The notes under the pieces are model-generated. The model was not told where the DNA came from. It did no database searches and saw only the letters and a list, made by a program, of their open reading frames with translations. Below, piece by piece: positions 5,572 to 8,279 of a stretch of 8,279 bases of DNA (positions within the stretch are counted from its first letter, which is position 1; every line of letters begins with the position of its first letter). Position numbers and translations under genes: made by a program. The DNA lies in assembly GCF_002455975.1 (NCBI RefSeq), contig NZ_DKLM01000127.1:10097-18375 (forward strand), in the 5' to 3' direction. The DNA comes from Clostridium sp. UBA6640 (GTDB taxonomy: Bacteria; Bacillota; Clostridia; Clostridiales; Clostridiaceae).

Positions 5572-8124
5572 ATGAAAGCCTTAGAAGTAAAAAATGATAT
5601 TTATTGGGTTGGAGCATTAGATCCTAATCTTAGAATTTTTGACGTAGTTATGTACACCCCTTTCGGTACGACATACAACTCTTATGTTGTTAAAGGTAGT
5701 GAAAAGACAGCTGTATTTGATACTGTTAAAATTAAATTTTTTGATGAATATCTTGAAAGATTAAAATCTTTAAACGTAGATGTAGAAAAACTAGACTATA
5801 TAGTTATAAGCCATACTGAACCTGATCACGCTGGAAGTGTTGCTAAACTACTAGAAATAGCTAAAAATGCTAAAGTCGTAGGAAGTCCTGCTGCTTTAAA
5901 CTTCTTAAAAAACATAGTTCATAGAAATTTTGATTCAATTACTGTAGGAGACGGAACTTCTTTAAGTCTTGGAAATAAAACTCTAAAATTTATCTCAGCT
6001 CCATTCTTACACTGGCCGGATACCATATATACTTATGTAGAAGAAGATAAAATTTTAATAACCTGCGACTCTTTTGGTTGCCATTATTGTAATTCAAAAG
6101 TTTTTAATGATCTAAATGAAAATAATAATGACTATCTTGAAGCTTTAAAATATTATTTCGATGTAATTATGGGACCTTTCAAAAGCCATGTATTATCTGC
6201 TATTGGTAAAATTAAAGATCTAAAAATAGATATGATTTGTCCTGGACATGGACCTATACTTAGAGATGATCCATTAAAAATAGTGAACCTTTATAAAATA
6301 TGGAGTGAAGAAATTAAGCCTGGAAATGACAAGCTTGATGTAACTATCTGCTATGTTTCTGCTTATGGATACACAGAAAGTTTAGCTATAGAAATTAAGA
6401 GGGCAATTGAAGCTTCTGGAAGTTTTAATGTCCACACTTTTGATGTAATTCATCACGATATCAATGAAATATTAGATAAAATAAACATTTCTCAAGGAGT
6501 ATTATTTGGTACTCCAACTATAAATGGAGATGCACTAAAACCAATTTGGGATGTATTAGTTTCATTAAATCCTCTAGTTCATGGCGGAAAAGTAGCTTCT
6601 GCATTCGGGTCATATGGATGGAGTGGAGAAGGTGTTCCTAATGTCATGGAGAGAATTAAACAATTAAGGCTAAATACCTTACCACCGCTTAGAGCATCTT
6701 TTAAACCTACTGATGAAGATTTAACTAAAGCTTATAGTTTTGGTGAAAGTTTTGCAGCAAGAATTCAAGAAAATATAAAAAAAGGTGTTAAGAATAATAG
6801 GCCTACTAGCAAAAAACGTTGGAAATGCGTAATTTGCGGAGAAATCTTCGAAGGAGATACTGCACCAGAAATTTGTCCTGTGTGTGGAGCTAATTCCGAA
6901 CAATTTATTGAAGTTACTGAAGAACTAATCACTTTTAAATCAGAAAGCAATGATAAATATGTAGTAGTTGGAAATGGTATTGCAGGATACTATGCTGCTG
7001 AAGCTATAAGAAAAAGAAATAAAATTTGTGATATCGAAATAATTTCTTCTGAACCATATCTAACCTATTATAGACCTGCTCTTTCAGATGGAATTGTAGA
7101 TGTACTTGATGATAAGGATTTTTACATTTCCCCATATGAATGGTATTCAGAAAATAATATAAAATTAACATTAAATACTAAAGTGGAAAAAATTAATCCT
7201 AGTGAAAAAACCGTATTAACTAGCAATAATGCTATTATAAAATACGATAAGTTAATTATAGCTAATGGTAGTAAAAATTTTATTCCTCCTGTTAAAGGTG
7301 CAGATACACCTAATGTATTCACATTAAGGGGATTAGATGACCTTAATAATATCAAAGATAGATTGGCTAATTCTAATAAAATTGTTGTAATAGGTGGAGG
7401 ATTATTAGGTCTTGAGGCAGCTTGGGAATTTAAGCGAGATAATAAGGAAGTAACAGTAGTAGAATTTGCAAAACATTTACTAACAAAACAATTGGATACT
7501 CAAGGTAGTATTATATTAGAGGAGGAAGTAATTAACTCAGGAGTTAATGTGATTTTAGGTGCTGCTGCTGAAGTAATAGAAGATAGAAACAATAAAAAGA
7601 TTGTAAGGCTAAATAATGGCAAGGAAATTGAAGCAGATATGGTTCTATTCTCTGTAGGTATTGTCCCTAATAAAAATATCACTGAAGGCACAGACATTAA
7701 ATTAAACAGAGGAATTGTAGTTAATGAAAAAATGGAGACATCTATTAAAGATATTTATGCTTGCGGAGATATAGCAGAAATCAACGGAATAGTTTATGGA
7801 AACTGGCCTGCTGCTATAGAGATGGGAAACACTGCTGGTGCTAATGCAGTAGGAGATAATAAAAATTTTGTTGGTTTCCAAAGCCCAATTAGTTTTAATG
7901 CTATGAATATAGAAGTTTTCTCTTGTGGAACAATCCCTCAAACTGAAGGTAAAGCTTTAGAACTTAAAGACACAAAAAATAAAACTTATAAAAAACTATT
8001 TTTTAAGGATGATGTAGTAATTGGTGGAATATTAATTGGAGACACAAGTAAATCTGTTAAACTACTAAATGCTATTGAAAATTATATGTCTCTAAAAGAA
8101 ATATTACAAGAAAACATATATTAG
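5572..8124 (+). CDS. Four-module flavodiiron protein: diiron, flavodoxin, short rubredoxin and NADH:rubredoxin reductase
   Basis: This single polypeptide should carry electrons from NADH through FAD, a rubredoxin iron and FMN to a diiron site that reduces O2 to water (or NO to N2O). Numbering is from the ATG at 5566. Residues 1-250 form the metallo-beta-lactamase-like domain with all six expected diiron ligands: H83, E85, D87, H149, D168, H228. Residues 257-400 form the flavodoxin domain, with FMN loops at SAYGYTES (265-272), GTPTING (315-321) and GSYGWSGEG (348-356). Residues 418-445 hold a rubredoxin with C421/C424 and C437/C440, only 12 residues between the pairs. Residues 464-852 resemble NADH:rubredoxin oxidoreductase: FAD motif GNGIAG (469-474), NAD motif GGGLLG (610-615) with E633 favouring NADH, and CGDIAE (733-738). 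This order matches the clostridial flavodiiron type I recall as class F. It appears monocistronic. The alternative start at 5566 adds two residues. Confidence 0.95.
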   Translation: MKALEVKNDIYWVGALDPNLRIFDVVMYTPFGTTYNSYVVKGSEKTAVFDTVKIKFFDEYLERLKSLNVDVEKLDYIVISHTEPDHAGSVAKLLEIAKNAKVVGSPAALNFLKNIVHRNFDSITVGDGTSLSLGNKTLKFISAPFLHWPDTIYTYVEEDKILITCDSFGCHYCNSKVFNDLNENNNDYLEALKYYFDVIMGPFKSHVLSAIGKIKDLKIDMICPGHGPILRDDPLKIVNLYKIWSEEIKPGNDKLDVTICYVSAYGYTESLAIEIKRAIEASGSFNVHTFDVIHHDINEILDKINISQGVLFGTPTINGDALKPIWDVLVSLNPLVHGGKVASAFGSYGWSGEGVPNVMERIKQLRLNTLPPLRASFKPTDEDLTKAYSFGESFAARIQENIKKGVKNNRPTSKKRWKCVICGEIFEGDTAPEICPVCGANSEQFIEVTEELITFKSESNDKYVVVGNGIAGYYAAEAIRKRNKICDIEIISSEPYLTYYRPALSDGIVDVLDDKDFYISPYEWYSENNIKLTLNTKVEKINPSEKTVLTSNNAIIKYDKLIIANGSKNFIPPVKGADTPNVFTLRGLDDLNNIKDRLANSNKIVVIGGGLLGLEAAWEFKRDNKEVTVVEFAKHLLTKQLDTQGSIILEEEVINSGVNVILGAAAEVIEDRNNKKIVRLNNGKEIEADMVLFSVGIVPNKNITEGTDIKLNRGIVVNEKMETSIKDIYACGDIAEINGIVYGNWPAAIEMGNTAGANAVGDNKNFVGFQSPISFNAMNIEVFSCGTIPQTEGKALELKDTKNKTYKKLFFKDDVVIGGILIGDTSKSVKLLNAIENYMSLKEILQENIY

Positions 8125-8201
8125 GCTATTTAAAGATAACTATAGGGATGCAATGTGAAAACTTAATATACTCTGAAAAATAAATTTTCTATAAGACCAG
8201 T

Positions 8202-8227
8202 TTAATCCCTTAAAAATTAAGGGTTAA
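8202..8227 (+). terminator. Hairpin downstream of the flavodiiron gene, possible terminator
   Basis: The arms ccctaa-type 8207-8213 and 8217-8223 (cccttaa/ttaaggg) pair perfectly around aaa. Four more pairs (8202-8205 with 8224-8227) form after a one-base bulge. It begins 78 bases after the stop codon. There is no T-run on either strand, so it is not a standard intrinsic terminator; it may protect the 3' end or work with the hairpin at 8254-8274. Confidence 0.4.
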
Positions 8228-8228
8228 T

Positions 8229-8249
8229 AATGAAGAATGAAGAATTTAG
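8229..8249. repeat. Heptamer tandem repeat (AATGAAG type)
   Basis: Two identical 7-base units AATGAAG (8229-8242) are followed by a diverged third, AATTTAG (8243-8249). The unit length, the AAT beginning and the hairpin that follows repeat the plan seen on the minus strand at 2658-2515, where the unit reads AATTGAC. The element may continue past the window edge. Confidence 0.6.
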
Positions 8250-8253
8250 GAAA

Positions 8254-8274
8254 AAATTCACTAAAGGTGAATTT
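8254..8274. repeat. Perfect 8-base inverted repeat next to the heptamer array
   Basis: The arms aaattcac (8254-8261) and gtgaattt (8267-8274) are exactly complementary around the loop taaag. The right arm runs into ttt-c-tt, so on the plus strand it could act as a weak terminator for the flavodiiron transcript. It lies 5 bases from the window edge and any continuation is unseen. Confidence 0.6.
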
Positions 8275-8279
8275 CTTAA

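Noticed and set aside
6721..7941. Several 60-79 codon minus-strand frames antisense to the flavodiiron gene
   Set aside because: The sense frame is continuous with conserved cofactor motifs throughout. The antisense frames overlap each other, lack binding sites and look like chance openings.

Overview
The window is AT-rich, low-GC Firmicute DNA. Strong AAGGAG/GGAGG ribosome binding sites, a TTG start, AT-rich intergenic regions and an NADH-driven flavodiiron protein with a short-spaced rubredoxin domain all point to an anaerobic clostridium, probably Clostridium or a close relative. The species cannot be read from this sequence.

Layout. (1) Positions 1-2288, minus strand: a tight three-gene operon reading moxR-type AAA+ ATPase (TTG start), then a DUF58 protein, then the first 66 codons of a membrane protein that runs off the left edge. 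The order matches Bacillus subtilis yeaC-yeaD-yebA, so the edge gene is probably the transglutaminase-like membrane protein. (2) Positions 2289-2823: a 535-base gap holding a candidate minus-strand -10 box, three perfect hairpins, a degenerate 7-base tandem repeat, and the terminator of the next operon. (3) Positions 2824-5243, minus strand: a glycerate-use operon of a GntP-family permease followed by glycerate 2-kinase. It ends in a terminator whose stem includes the last codons of the kinase. The permease has no ribosome binding site of its own, and an upstream mini-ORF with a good one overlaps its start. (4) Positions 5244-5571: the divergent intergenic region with one candidate -10 box in each direction. 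(5) Positions 5572-8124, plus strand: one 850-residue four-module flavodiiron protein. (6) Positions 8125-8279: two hairpins around a second 7-base tandem repeat, built like the one in the 2.6-kb gap.

How the genes work together. The permease should import glycerate (or a related hydroxy acid) and the kinase should pass it into lower glycolysis as 2-phosphoglycerate. The flavodiiron protein carries its own NADH:rubredoxin reductase and rubredoxin modules, so it should take electrons from NADH to O2 (or NO) on one polypeptide, as an oxygen-defence enzyme. The MoxR-DUF58 operon is a widespread cell-envelope or chaperone-type module of unknown substrate. I see no sign of functional coupling between the three units, no mobile element, no CRISPR array and no RNA gene. 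The most unusual parts are noncoding: the two heptamer-plus-hairpin elements and the permease leader.
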